A stretch of 64,000 bases of DNA from Mauremys mutica (taxonomy: Eukaryota; Chordata; Testudines; Geoemydidae): contig NC_059073.1 in the NCBI RefSeq assembly GCF_020497125.1, forward strand, positions 15,211,225 to 15,275,224, written 5' to 3'. Position numbers and translations under genes: made by a program. The notes beneath the pieces are model-generated. The model saw only the letters and a program-made list of their open reading frames with translations. It was not told where the DNA came from and made no database searches. This document shows, piece after piece, positions 21,511-36,509 of the stretch. Every line of letters starts with the position of its first letter. Position 1 is the stretch's first letter.

Positions 21511-22310
21511 GGGCCTTGACCCTGCGAACACTCATGCCCAACTTTAAGCATGTGAGTAATCCCATTGGCTTTGATTCACGTACTTAAAATTTGATGTGTG
21601 GAAGCATTCGCTGGATCGGGGCACAAACTAGCTATCCTCACAGGGGAAAGAGACAGAGCCAAGCTTGCCAGGCAGAAAAGTAACATCTGATGGAGCTTTA
21701 TGTAGTTTATTTCATGATAGGAAATGTGTGGCTTTTCTTTGCAGACAGTAATTAAATGGTTGCTAACTGTATTCAAAACCACAGGAATTAAAAAAACAAA
21801 TCCTTCTTTAGAAAAAAAAAAGTTGGGGCAGGGGGTTTCAGGACATTTTAAACGATAGAAGAGTTCTTTTGTGTAAGGATATGAGGCTGATTAGTCCCAG
21901 GATTTTTAGTAATTGTCTTGGTACAGTGTTGCCAGTCACACAAGTTGTGTGAGACTGACCCCCCCCCACCCCCAAAAGCTGCATGAGGTTATTTTAAATA
22001 CCAGAAGATTTGCATCAAATCAATCCCTCCTTCAAAAAAACCCAACACAAACAAAAAAATTTCTTGGTCTTTGTCCAGATTTTATTTATTTAGTTATTTA
22101 TTTATTAACTCTGAGGAGGGTGAGGGGAGCGTGTGTGTCTGTCTGTGCTCACACACATGTATGTGTGCATTAGACACACGGCATGAAATTCAAGCTGAAG
22201 TGTACCAAAAATTCACACCCAAGTTGGGAGTAGTTATGACACTAGAATGAATTAGGTCATGAAAATCCTCCTATTTGCGCAGATAAACTGGCAAATGAAA
22301 CCTAGAGGGA
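21511..22310. other. intronic stretch with simple repeats
   Basis: Contains an A-rich run (21790-21820), a TTTA-rich run (22080-22108) and a GTGTG-rich run (22125-22165). Otherwise unrecognised. Confidence 0.5.
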
Positions 22311-23028
22311 GTTAAGGCTGTGGTTGCCAGGCGTCCGGTTTTCAGCTGGAATGCCTGGTTGAAAAGGGACCTCAGCAGCTCTGTTCGACGTCGCCGCAGG
22401 GGCCCGGGGCTAAGGCAGGCTCATTACCTACCCTAGTTCCGTGTGGCTCCCGGAAGCGGCCACCAGGTCTCTGTAGCCCCTAGACACATGGGCGGCCAGA
22501 GAGGCTCCGTGCACTGTCCACGCCCCTAGTGCTGGCTCTGCAGCTCCCATTGGCCGGTTACCGCGATGAACCTCCTTGGCTCCCCTGCGCCCCAACCACC
22601 TGCCTCAGCCCGGATTCCCCTTCTGCACCCAAACTCCCTCCCAGAGCCTGCACTCCCCAACCCCCTGCCCGAGCCCAGAGCCCCTTCCTTCACTCCAAAA
22701 CCCTCACACCCAGTCCCACCCCAGAGCCCACACCCCCAGCCGGAATCCTCATCCCCCTGCATGCCTGCTCCAGCCTGGATCCCCCTTCCTCACTCTGAAC
22801 CCTTCATTTCTGACCCCACCCCAGAGCCTGCACCTGCAGCTGGAGCCTTCACACCCTCCTGCATCCCAATCCCCTGCCCCAGCCCGGTGAAAGTGAGCGG
22901 GGGTGGGGAAGAGTGAGCAACAAAGGGAGGGGGTGGAGTAAGTGGGGGTGAGGCCTCAGAAATGGGGTGGTGCAGAGCAGGGGTGTTTGGGTTTGTGCGA
23001 TTGGAAAGTTGGCAACCCTAGTTAAGGC
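22311..23028. mobile_element. hAT-type DNA transposon (702 bp) with 8-bp target duplication
   Basis: Body 22319-23020. Inverted termini TGTGGTTGCCAGG and, from the right, TAGGGTTGCCAAC. The identical flank GTTAAGGC is at 22311-22318 and 23021-23028. The interior is C-rich with loosely repeated 'ccccagagcc' and 'ccctgccc' words. No transposase remains. Confidence 0.88.
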
Positions 23029-23670
23029 CCCTTGATTTTCTATGTTCGGCACTAACAATTCGGATTGCCAACATCTCAACAGAATAGGAGTGTGTTCTTT
23101 ATAATGCTTGAGCTGTTAGCAATGTCATCTTCACTAGCAGGGGAAATAAAGGACCCCAAGGGGCCGGACTGGCTTTCAGTTCACCTTTAAAACAGCATGC
23201 ATGTCTTCTTCCTAAACTCTTGTAGTTACATAGCATCAACGTGGAGGGCCCTTGATACAGCGGTGATAGTGCCATTCTGCTGCATCTGGGTGGGACAGGA
23301 TGCCAGCATCCCATACAGCATGGCTGAGCTTTCTGCACACCACCACACACTGCTCCACGGGGACTCCTACCACAGTCTGGCATAGTGACTTTTTGGAGTG
23401 AGGCTGGATGCAGAGCCGAAGGCTGCAGTCACTGAAGTACGTTGGGAGTGGATGGTGCTAAGCGTCTGGTGGGATTAGTCTACCAGTGCATTGTAGCTCT
23501 CCTCTCTGGAGCTCTCTAGGAATGCTGGTCTCTGTGAACATAGGGCATGTTGCATTTCAAAGCTGAAATGTTGAGTGTTTCCATTCATTTCAGGCATCCC
23601 TATTCAGTGGAACTCCTGAACATAATGGAAAGGGACATGCAATTATTTTTGTTAAAGGAACAGGTTTATA

Positions 23671-23743
23671 AGGGGACACTTGGATACAAAGCAAGGACCA
23701 CTTGATCTGCAGTCCAACACACTACCACTGAGCTGTATGGAAC
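23671..23743 (-). pseudogene. tRNA-Cys (GCA) pseudogene or tRNA-derived relic
   Basis: The minus strand reads 'agctcagtggtag' (A-box/D-arm), then 'ttggactgcagatcaag' with a GCA anticodon in a CTGCAGA loop, then a variable loop 'tggtcc' and an acceptor-like 3' 'gtcccc'. The T-arm B-box is damaged ('gctttgtatcc') and the acceptor stem does not pair, so it is not expected to be functional. No SINE body is obvious next to it. Confidence 0.7.
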
Positions 23744-25069
23744 ATTCCCTGAGGCATTGTATCCATTCACCTTGTTGTTGTATAGAATTCTAGGCATTGT
23801 TGGCTGTCTTTGACTTTGACCTTCTCAATAAAAATAGTGGCTCTAATGCCGCCATGCAAATCTAACTTCCAAACCAATTATCCAATAGCCGTGGTCTGGG
23901 CAGGAATGTGTTTGAAATGAAAATGACATTAAACTTTCCATCTCCAAAGAGAACCAGTATATCAATATCCAAATCAAATAACAGCAAAGCCCTTTTGTCT
24001 GTCAGATAGGAATAAGAATACATTAGGTCTGTAATATAATTTTCCAGGTGTCTCTAAAATGATGAGGTTTAAATTAAAATAAATATGACTGCATGCCTTT
24101 GAAGAGTCCATCTGGCTCAAGCATTCTATTGGAACAGCTGTAGCGCAATAAAGTAAATATGCTGGGGGCGGGGGGATGGGAAATTATCCACACTTATGAG
24201 CAGCAGCTGTCCAGGGTACCTGATGGGAAGACATTGGGTAGAGGAAATAATTTGTATATTCCCAAGTATGCTTGATAAAAATCAGAGTTAGGAAAACCGA
24301 CTTGAATGTAGTTTAGAGTTTCAGCCAGATGGACCTGGTAAATAATGAACTCAGTCTGATCTGTATATAACTCATATGCCTCCATAAACCCTTTTAGATA
24401 GTAAACTTTTTGGCAGTGGGGCTGTCTTTATTTATGTATCTGGTACAGGTCAAACAGATTGGTGGTAAATAAATAATCAATGATGATTATTATGCTATAG
24501 TACCATTTGCAAATCTGCCAGGCAACATGCTTGGCTTTTAGGGAGTTCCCATACAACTCCCCCCTTTTTATTTTATTTTTTTGCAAATAACATTGACAAT
24601 AGGAAATACTCCATGCTGCTCCCCTGTAGTAGTAGTCAGAGATATGGACTGCAAATTGTATACACATCTTCCACTAACTGGAGAGAAGTAAAGCAACAGT
24701 GTTCCATTCAGCAGAATTCACTCAGTGCCATCTCCTCTTGATCAGAGTTTCACAAACCAGTGCTCCCTCAGACCTCCTGGCTTGCACGGGAGCAGTTGTA
24801 GCTTTGGGTTTGCAAGCAACATAGTGTTGCCTGCTCTGTTCGTTTGGCAGCTGTGATGAGTACAAAACATCTGCGCAAAGGTCCCAGTTCAGGAAAGCAC
24901 TTCAAACACTTGCTTAACTCCTTTCCTGTTCATAAAAGCAGACACTTGAGTGCTTTCCAGAATAGGGATACGAGACTTAGGTTTTTTCAATTCTGCCTCT
25001 CCTTACAGGAGCAAAACTTCTGCACCTTTTAAGTAGACTCGCTTGAAAGCCAGGAGAGTTGTTGAACTA

Positions 25070-25200
25070 GATTGTAAACTCTTGGGACCAATGAGGATCA
25101 TTTTGTTCTGGGTTTGTACAGTGCCTAGCACAATGGGGTCCGGGCCCGTGACTGGGCCTTCTAGACACGCTGCTAATACAGATGAATAATAATAATATAA
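25070..25200 (+). repeat. L2-like LINE 3' tail
   Basis: 'agattgtaaactcttggg...tttgtacagtgcctagcacaatggggtcc' followed by 'aataataataat', the typical order of an L2-class 3' end. Confidence 0.6.
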
Positions 25201-26263
25201 TATTCCAGAAACCATCAGTCAGAACTTACATGAGCTGGGTGACCTTAGAGGTGGGTAATTAGAGTTGCTACCCTGGGCACCAATGTTCAGAGGTACCAAA
25301 TCCTTGGGTTGGTTTTTTTTTGTCCATTTGTTTTTGCTTGACAGGTGTTTTTATTGCTTTTGCTTGTGCATTTTGTGCGGGGTTGGGGATGGGGCATTGA
25401 AGATGTTTTCTACCCTAGGTGACAAAACCTTTAGGGCCAGTCCTGTGCTGAAGATTCATGTTTTTAAAATTCACGTGGTCACAGCATGGCTCTGGGTAGG
25501 GCTGGATGGGAGGAAGCTTTGCAGGGATGTTGTTGCACCTAGGCAATAAAAGTGTAATTACTAGAGGATACTGATTAAAAATTATGATAAAACTTTGAAA
25601 GTCTCTGAACACCAGAGACCCTTGGATCAGTGACTGGGCTTGCTGGCGCTGTAGACTGCTAAGTCAGTCTGTTACTTGGTTGTGAGTCTGGTATAGCCCT
25701 AGCTAGAGAACATCTATACCTCAAACCCTAGCAACTCGTGCTTTTAGCTCTGGAGGTTCCTGGTGCATCACTCAAGAGGGCAGATGTCATATGCTCAGGG
25801 TCCCAAGGATTCCACAGAATTATTGGAGGTTAGGAAAAGTTTAGACGTCTTTTCCTTTCATTGTGTTCTTATTTTGTGGTGTCTTTGCACGTCTATGTTT
25901 TAGCCTGGAGCAGAAAGGGGACAGCTGACCTGGCATTTCTGCCCCAGCCATGGTATTTCATGGAAGAACTTGCTTTCTCAGAAGATACCCAGCCAAATTT
26001 TACAGATTCCAAGTCACTGGGATAGGGTTCTGATGAGCTGCTTAAGTATCCTGAACCTCTCAGGAGAACCTTACAGGGCATTATCCATCATTAGAAACAA
26101 TGTCTGTGTCCTCCTTGAAAAAGCAGCCTGCCTTCTGCAGCTTGTTTTCTTTAAATGCCTCAGCAGGGGACCATTATCCTGCAGCAACATTATGCTCCAT
26201 TAACATTAATTATTAGGAATGCGAGTGTGTAATTACAAATATAAATACAATGGGCCTAATTAA

Positions 26264-26500
<237 letters not shown>

Positions 26501-29188
26501 TGAATAAAACAGATACTTTTCTGTTACGATGCATAGGCCATATCCAGACGTCAGGCTTTCAACTGAATTCTAGAACAGAGTTGAAACTGATGGCTGGTCA
26601 TGTCATCCGTGCTCTAGCCAGAACTGGGGACCCGCTCCATCTCTCTTGGAGCTCCTTGGGCCACACGGGAAGTGTGCAGTCTGCAGCGTCCTTTTGGCTA
26701 GTACAACCTGTTCTCCCACTTGGGGTGCCCAGAGCTGGCTGCTATTGGGAGGTTACGGGGGAGCAGGGTCATGGCCCCACTTTCACTCTTGGATGATTTG
26801 AGACCCCTCTGGGCTCTAGGGAAGGAGCAATTACTGTACTCCTCAGAGAACCGGCAGTGCAATTCTGCTTTATCCTTTCACAGCCTGGAGATGCATGTTC
26901 TTTGTGCCTTCCACCCATGTTATATACACGTACTGTCTGATCTGGTATGTTGCCTCTGTACAAGGACTATCATTCAATTCTGTCTTTCATATCTGCTCTC
27001 AGTAACAATGAAGATCTCAAGAGATCAGCTGCTCTCACTGAAATTCAGAAAATAGCCCCTTCTGGTCCAGTAGACAACCTGGAATAAATGCCCCGGGTTA
27101 GGTTTGGGCGTGGCAATTCAACCCCGTCCCCTCCCCCGCTTCGCTTCATATCCTGAAATTCAAAGAGGAGCAGATCCAGTGTTCTGGCATTGGCTCATCT
27201 GAACGTACATGTAGCTTTAAAAACAGTTATGGTGTAAGGTCTCCTTTACTTAAAACTACTAGAAAAACCTAATTTAAGCTTGTTTGAACTGCTTCCTCTC
27301 CTCTATTCTTACCATGGTATTGATCTCCTGTGTTCTCTCCTAAAACATTTGTTTCTAGTTTTATGTATGCTTATATGAGAAATGGACAATCATGAACTGT
27401 GAAGGAAGGGAAAAATACCCTCCTTTCACATATTGTGAAATTTGACAGAGAACAGTTCTAACAAATTTAGCTGCAAATTAATTTACCATCATGATGCAAA
27501 ATCTGTCATAAATCAGTCTCTCTCCCCAAGTTACGGTGACTTCCTCTAGGTCAAGTGGCTTCATGCTGACTGCTGCATTAGCATTTGGGACAGTTTTTCC
27601 TGCCAAAAATGAAAATGATCCTGCCAGATTCTTCTTCACACTAGCTCAAACTCGTCCCTGTGCCTGATGTGTTGTGTGGAGCGTGGTTTAGATAATAAGC
27701 TCTAAAGGGAAATGACAGGGGTCTGATTCGCCACTCGCACACTGGCTTTACACAGATACCAACACCGTTGTCTTCACTGGAGTCACACCAAAGCAGTTTG
27801 GGAGTAAATGAAAGAAGAATCAGACCCCATGTCGACTTATGTATTTACACATCACCGGATGTACTGCTGACACTCTGTAAATAATAAGTAACAAGAACTT
27901 TGTCGCTCAGAAACTTTGGTACTTTTCATTCCTTTGTTTGTCAGCTTATTTATCACATGATAGAGCCCTGTCCTGACTGCCTTCCTCAGATCAAGTAGCA
28001 CCTCGCTTTGCAAGCAGTGGAGGAAGGTGCTACTATGCATGAGTAAGGGTGGGAGAGTCACCAAGGCACAGAGCTGATCAATGACCAATAAAATTGGTTA
28101 GAAAGTCAGACTGGGTGACTTGGGTGCTTGAGTTACTATCCTCTGTGTATTTTGGCTGTTGGAGCTTCATTTATAAAATATTCCCATAAACAAGCTGCAT
28201 GCACTGCCACACGGGGTTTGAGTAATTCCATCTAGGGGATAGGCTGCTAACAGTGTATTCAGTACAAAATAATAGTAATATTGGATGGATTTTGGGGAAC
28301 AGTTGGGCTGTTGTAGGGAAAGGCTATACCAGAACTACTTGTGCCTGATTCGGACCTAATTTACACTGGAGAAGGAATCTGATGTAAAGCCTGTTGATTT
28401 CAAAGGGCACTGTAGTCAATGGGGTTATATTTATGCAGAGCTGGTCAGGACTTTTCTATTGGAATAAATCCAGTGTCTGCAGAGTTGAAATTTCCCATAG
28501 GAATATTTTGATTTGCTGATTTTTTTTTTTCATTTGGAAAATTTAACTGAAAATATCCCATTGACTGGAGAGCACTTCGTAGTGTCTTATCTCGTACGTT
28601 CTCATTCTTCTGTAACTCTTGCTGATTTCAGTGGGAGTAGCAGGTGCTCAACATCTCCTAAGATCAGATGCCAAATTTCATCTACACTTGGTGGATGAGA
28701 CTTGATCTGTCTCAGGCACAGCCCATGGATTGAATCCCTAGTTTAAATGCAGACTGCAATTCCAAAGGCTTTGCTATATAATAATTATTTCCTTTGCAAC
28801 CAGCAGTGACTGCGATTTGAGTTTTAGCAACAACAATACACTTTTTAAAAAAAATAAGTCTTGTTTTGATAAACATACTTGCAGGTATTTCAAGACAAAT
28901 ATTCATTATGTAGAGATTGGAATTTCCTCATTTCAGGTCCTACCACGAGGTATCATATCCTGCACTGCAAAATAACAGATTACTTTGGGAGGGTTTAAGT
29001 ACCTTTACTTCTATTATTATGACAAAGCTAACTCCTTCTTGAATTCTAAATTATCTCTTCCCCTCTCTCCCCCCCACGCACAAAAAGATGTTTCACCTTT
29101 GCAAGATGTAGTTAAAGCAAATGTTATACCAGGTATCATGATTCATGCATATCTGTGTAGATCTGGTGCCTTGAAATGTCTTTAGTGG

Positions 29189-29644
29189 GTTACTGACAGG
29201 GGTGAAAGTAAGTTAAAGGACTTACTGGTATGCTGGAGTCCTGAGCAGGGGCGTGGCCTCAATCAGAAGAGGCGGGACTTTTAAATCAAGATTTAAAGGC
29301 CCCGGGGCTGCGTCTGGGAGCCCCAGGGCCTTTAAGTCATCCCCGGAGCTACCAGCTGCAGAGGTGGCTGGGAGCCCTGGGGCGATTTAAAGGACCCGGG
29401 GTGCTGGCCGCTGCTACGGCAGTGGAGCTCTGGGCCATTTAAATCACGTCCGGAGCCCTGCTGCCAGGGCTCCAGCAGCAGCTCAGGAGGTGATTTAAAG
29501 GACCCTGGGCTCCAGCTACTGCAGGGAGCCCCAGGCCTTTTAAATCACCAGCCTGGGGAAGCCGGTTGGTCCGTCACTGCGCACCAGCTCTTGCCAGTAC
29601 ACCGGACCGGACCGGACCAGCTTACTTTCACCTCTGCTTACTGA
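29189..29644. mobile_element. hAT MITE (440 bp), GC-rich, with 8-bp target duplication
   Basis: Body 29197-29636. Inverted ends CAGGGGTGAAAGTAAG and CTTACTTTCACCTCTG. Flanks GTTACTGA and CTTACTGA differ at one position. Inside, 'gatttaaag' and 'ttttaaatc' alternate with GC-rich blocks, and a short 'ggacc' tandem lies at about 29603-29619. Confidence 0.88.
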
Positions 29645-30189
29645 TATAAGGCCTTTTGCTGCAAGGAACTGAGTATCTGCTGCAGTGTGCTGGGTGTACA
29701 GCAATGTCATTGTAGAGAGTCTATTATACACAGAGGAGTAGTTCCTTTTCTATCAAGTAGAGGACAGGGGTCACTAACTAGTAACACCTTCAGTTTCTAC
29801 CCTGCTTTGCTATGGTCTGTTAAACAGTCATTGTGTTGTACCTGAGAAGTAGCTGCATTTTAGTAATAGAAGAACTGATTTCTGCTTGTATTTCAGTTCA
29901 CTAAAACTAAATGCAAGACATTGTTATAAACTCTCCTAAAGTTGCATTGCTGGTTAAGAAAAGTGAAACAGACAATTGTTAGAGAATTAGATTCTGCTTC
30001 CATACTTTAGCGTGTATTTCTATTGGCTTTAATTGTATCAAACTATATGGTGCACTGCTAGATCCATTTTTTCCAAGGTTAATTTAAATTAATTTTCAGC
30101 TAATCTTATTTTCTTTTTCATAAAATCGAATTCAAATTCTTTTATTAACAATAAAATATCAGGAAAAACTTCCTGATGGTGAGCTCTAT

Positions 30190-30275
30190 TAGACAAGGGT
30201 GTCAAACACTCAATTTGCAGGCCATATCTGGCCCATATGATGTATTTATTTGGCCTGCTTGGTACATCCAGATTT
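30190..30275. repeat. hAT-like fragment
   Basis: 'caagggtgtcaaacactc...gcaggccatatctggcccatatg...ttggcctgc' resembles the end of a hAT-type repeat. Only one end is visible. Confidence 0.4.
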
Positions 30276-30278
30276 TGC

Positions 30279-30345
30279 AGAATCATAGAATCTCAGGGTT
30301 GGAAGGGACCTCATGAGGTCATCTAGTCCAACCCCCTGCTCAAAG
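30279..30345 (-). mobile_element. CR1 3' tail scrap, antisense
   Basis: 'aatcatagaatctcagggttggaagg...gaggtcatctagtccaaccccctgctcaaag' is the reverse complement of the 3' end seen at 4440-4530. Only about 67 bp are present. Confidence 0.85.
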
Positions 30346-30543
30346 GAATCTAACCTTTCCTTAAAATTTTTACCCCTCATGTTTTGCAACTAAAATCTTC
30401 CTAATATTAGCCAACTGCAAACCGATAAAGTGCTTTCTTCCTAAGTCTGCAGAGAGCCTATAACAAAGGCTCTGAGAGGTATGAACACCCCTTTAATCTC
30501 ATTGGGGTGTTAACTATAAAGACTAAGGATATTTTAAATGTTG

Positions 30544-30897
30544 GAATTAACTGTTTGCAGTGCTGTAGCCATCTTGGTCCCAAAATAATAGAGACACAAG
30601 GTGGGTGAGGTAATATCTTTTATTGAACCAACTTCTGTTTGTGAAAGAGACAAGCTTTTGATTTTACATTCTGTAACCCACTAACCCCCCTTTGTCCTAT
30701 GACTGCAGAATCTTGAATGGGTCCCTTGCAACATGTGTAAACTCCTTATGCTATACAATCTGTTCCACTTTCTATTTAGCTATGACACGCTGAGTATCTT
30801 TCCCAGACCTAAAGAGCTCTGTGTAAGCTCAAAAGCTTGTCTCTTCCACCAATAGAAGGTGGTCCAATAAAAGATACTACCTCAGAATTCACTATTT
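30544..30897 (+). mobile_element. tortoise-type SINE (328 bp) with target duplication
   Basis: Body 30557-30884, starting 'gcagtgctgtagccatcttgg' and containing 'aggtgggtgaggtaatatctt' and 'aagcttgtctcttccaccaat'. Flanks GAATTAACTGTTT and GAATTCACTATTT differ at two positions. This is the tortoise Pol III SINE pattern. The mid-part carries a further ~100-bp unrelated-looking segment (30660-30780). Confidence 0.8.
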
Positions 30898-31059
30898 AAT
30901 TGATGATAGTTTTATCAATAATTTGACTTTTCAGTAGTTATTGATTGAGAACCACTACGGCTCATGGTTCTGTATGAATGTAGAAGTAAAACTAGTCCCT
31001 TCTCTCAGTAAACTCACAATAAAATTCAGCCTAATAATCTCCTAAAAAGCAAGCTGAGC

Positions 31060-32260
31060 TCTCCATTACTTGGAACATCTAAACTTGGAGGAGATAAAAC
31101 CACCACAAATGTCCTGTGTGGGTGTGACATTCCTCAGTCTGGACTATTGAACAGCTGTGTCCCCTCAATTTTCCAACCTGGGCTGCCTTTTACACTGCTT
31201 TGCTGTGAGAACAACCACTCCTGGCCTGTTGATGCACAGCCTCTAGCATGCAAAATCACTCCCAGCTGAATGATATGGGTGCTGTAGCTAGTCATTCCTG
31301 AATTATAGTGCAGAGTGACACCAGTAAATGCTCAGTCCCAGACTTGTCCCCAGAAATGTGCATCTTGTACTGCCCAGCTCCCTCTTGGACAATACAAGCT
31401 CATAGAAAGTCTGTCATTTCATTAATATACAATGATATGCACAAACCCTATTATTTCAAATGGAGGTCCCCAAACATTTCAGTCCAAACATACTGGCTTA
31501 GTTAAAACAATAAAAGTTTAACAACTATGGAAAGATAGATTTTAAGTGATTACAAGTAATGAGTTGCAAAAATCAGAATTGGTTACGAAGAAATGAAAGT
31601 CAAACTAATATCTGATTTAACAAGCTAAGTGAACTTAAAGCAATAGGATTTCTCTCACAGCAGTCTGTCTGGATTTTTCAGCCAGGACCCCTCCCCCAGT
31701 TCAATTCCCTCTTTTGTTTTTCAAACATTGTTAATGCCATGAGTAGAGATGAGGGGAAAGAGGTGATTTGTGTCCTCTGTTCTCCCTTCTTACAGAATTT
31801 CTTTTCTTTGAGAATCATCTCCAGCTGGGGTTCAGAGGACAGCAAGTCTGTCTGCCAAGATGTAAATTTCTCACTGACACCCTTCTTCCTGCCAAAGAAT
31901 GGCCGCTTAACCTGCTGACAGTCTGTTTGATTATGCTGACACCTGGCTGAGGTGCTGGCTAGCAATTTGTCTCTGAGGAACTGGTCTGGGCTGCTTCCTC
32001 AGATTTAGAATATGCCTTACTGACATCATACAAAATAATTTTATAACTTTACATACAATGTTAACACACACATTTCATCAGGACAGTAATGTTCAGCAAA
32101 TTACGAGTTTTCAAATTATACCTCACAAGGCGTATTTTGTGTAAAAAAAAAAATCATCTTGTAAAAAAGATGAACATGAGGGTACAGTCTGTCACAGGGG
32201 GACAAACTTTCACTGGCAGGGTTTGGACTAGATGAGCCAATAGGACTTTTCCATCTCTAA
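31060..32260 (+). mobile_element. CR1 tail remnant split by a solo LTR
   Basis: 'ggaggagataaaaccaccac' (31087-31107) and 'caaactttcactggcagggtttggactagatgagccaa' (about 32203-32240) read as one CR1-like 3' end once the LTR at 31123-32196 is removed. Confidence 0.6.
31118..32201. mobile_element. solo LTR (1074 bp), endogenous-retrovirus type
   Basis: The body at 31123-32196 begins TGTGACATTCCTCAG and ends CAGTCTGTCACA. Flanks GTGGG and GGGGG differ at one base. It contains an AATAAA at about 31509 and no retroviral genes. Described as an isolated LTR only. Confidence 0.75.
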
Positions 32261-32860
32261 TTTGTGTGGTTTATTTAGATTGTCAGCTCTTTGGGTGAGG
32301 GACTGCCTTTTTGTTCTCTGTTTGGTACAGCACAATGACTACAGCTCCTGGGCATTACTACAATACAAGTAATAATGACAATCATTCACCAAATTTCTTA
32401 AATTTCTGAGTGTAAAGTAATAGGGAATTAACATGTCTGAACCAGCATGTTTTACATACTCTTTTGAGCAGAGATAAGCCAAAACCTTATGACTGAACAG
32501 CCCTGCTCTGAACACCTCTGAAGCTGTTTGAAAGCTGGATGCAACGTTTATAATGTGGGTTCTTTCTGCATTCCGAAGCACATTCCATTCAGCGAAAGTT
32601 TGCTTACTGCTAACGCCATCAAATCGTATTCTAATTTCAGAGCAATGTATTTGTCTGTCTAAAGCCGGACAGTAGCTCTGAATCCTGCTGTAGCTGACCA
32701 GTTATATTGCCCAGATGTTCTCTGTATGCACTTCAGCAGCTGTCTCTCACTGCTCCTGCATTTCTTTGCACTCTCTTTATCAGACAAGAATATTGCCTTG
32801 CGGTTGGGTTTTGCTGTGAGCTGGCTTACACAGGTAACTCTGCCCTTCTGTTCTTTGCAG

Positions 32861-32931
32861 GTGGAAGATGCATTAAGCGAAGCAGATTTTCAGCTCAAGT
32901 TGGACCTGCACTTTACTGATAGTGAGCAACA
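32861..32931 (+). CDS. FAM135B: FAM135B internal coding exon 2 of 4
   Basis: A 71-bp exon: acceptor 'ctgttctttgcag' ends at 32860 and donor GTGAGT starts at 32932. It begins in phase 0 directly after the previous exon and encodes VEDALSEADFQLKLDLHF then TDSEQ. It ends with the first two bases (CA) of a Gln codon completed by the next exon. LDLHFTD is a hallmark of the FAM135 N-terminal domain. The length is not a multiple of three, so skipping it would shift the frame. Confidence 0.95.
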
Positions 32932-34868
<1,937 letters not shown>

Positions 34869-34959
34869 TAAAGAGCAGAGAAATGATGATTGCGGTACAG
34901 TTCTTATGACAATGTTCACCCGTCTGATAGTAGCAGCCTTTGCTTTAGAGCGGAAGGAT

Positions 34960-35190
34960 GGACTTGTGCTTCTGGTCCTGGACTGGGTTTCCGGAAGTCT
35001 GGGTTTGAATCTTGGCTCTGCCACAGACTTCCTGAATGTCCTTGGGCAAATCGCTTCATCTCTCTGTGCCCCAGTTCCCCTCCCTAAAATAGGGATGATA
35101 GCACAACCCCACTTGACAGGGATGTTATGAGGATGAACACATGAAAGATTGTGAGGCGCTTAGATAGGGCTGCTTGGGGCCATATAAGTC
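34960..35190 (+). repeat. well-preserved MIR (CORE-SINE)
   Basis: Nearly complete MIR order: 'gaagtctgggtttgaatcttggctctgccacagacttcctg', 'tgggcaaatcgcttcatctctctgtgcc', 'aaaatagggatgatagcac' and 'gggatgttatgagg'. It starts about 95 bp after the donor of exon 3. Confidence 0.85.
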
Positions 35191-36509
35191 CCTTAGATGG
35201 ACAGATGTGGGATATTGTCATTTGTTCCTAGACCTAGATACTGCTGTGAAGTATGTAATTATTGGTGTATGTTGACTGTATAAAGTGCACTATATGTTCT
35301 CAGTTCTCCCACCTGATAGTTTTGCCAACATCTCCCTGTGCCCCATTATGCTCCACTATAAATGGACAGAACACTAACAGCTATGGGGTGTGGGAGGAGG
35401 AGGGAAATGGCTTTCTTCTCCTGAGAGGATTTTCAAGATTTCGAGACATTTTCTCATCCTGAGTCAGGATGCAGATATGAAATCTCAAATTTTCATGCGC
35501 TGACGAACCTATTGGTTTGGGTTAATGGAAATGTTTTGTTTAGATTTTGACCTTTTTTTTACTATGCGTTAAATTTCGGTTTAAAAGGTTAATTGATTAA
35601 ATTGAAACCCATTACTTTTCATTTCAGAAAATACCGTCGTGACATTTCAACAATTTCAAAACTTTTTTTTTTTTTTAGTTTGCTGGGGAATTCTTGGGAG
35701 CTGATCCTTTCCCACAGACAGTTTGAGTTTCAATGAATTGGCATTATCAGCACCTCCTCCACCCCAACCCGTTTTGTCAAAAAATTGCCAACCAGCTCCA
35801 GTTATTAGGCTTAATTATTGTTTATAAAGTGTTTTGTTATCCTCTAAGGAAAGGAGCTAGAAAAGTGTAAAGTATTATATGAGACATAAACAGCATGGTA
35901 GGCCACTGATCTATAGCTGGGTTACTATTAAAGCTTAAATATGTGATTGTGTGGATGTTTATGAAGAAAAGAGTGTTTTGATTTCATGCAGTGGAATGGA
36001 AATACATTTTGACAACACAATATATGGTCTCATTTGGTTAAGTCAATAATAATGATAATCTGAAAGTGCAATATTGTGGATTTATCTGCCTCTTGATAAA
36101 CATCCAGAAACCTAAATATTAATATAGCATAAATTCACTAACCATAAAACAGGGTAAAATAAATAGCATAAAAGCAACTTCTGTGCCATGCAGTCTCAAA
36201 CAAAACCAGCCTATTAAAACCAGTATTCTTTTCTCCAAGTTCAGAGCCTTTGTGTGTAGGCAGGCTTATCTTTGCTGTGTTTGCTGGGATCACAAAGAAA
36301 AAGACTTAATAGTAAGAGTTTTGATCTAATAAGACCTTATTTTTGCAAAGCCTCAGTAACTTTCTGATCATAAATTCTCATCTTGTCACAGTATATTAAG
36401 ATAAAAGCAAAGCTATTAATTTGCGGAATAAAAAAATAAAAAATTAGTGTGTGGTAGCCTTTGGTGTTTCATTATATTTTAGTTTTCTGAGAATCTTAAA
36501 TTGTTTTAA

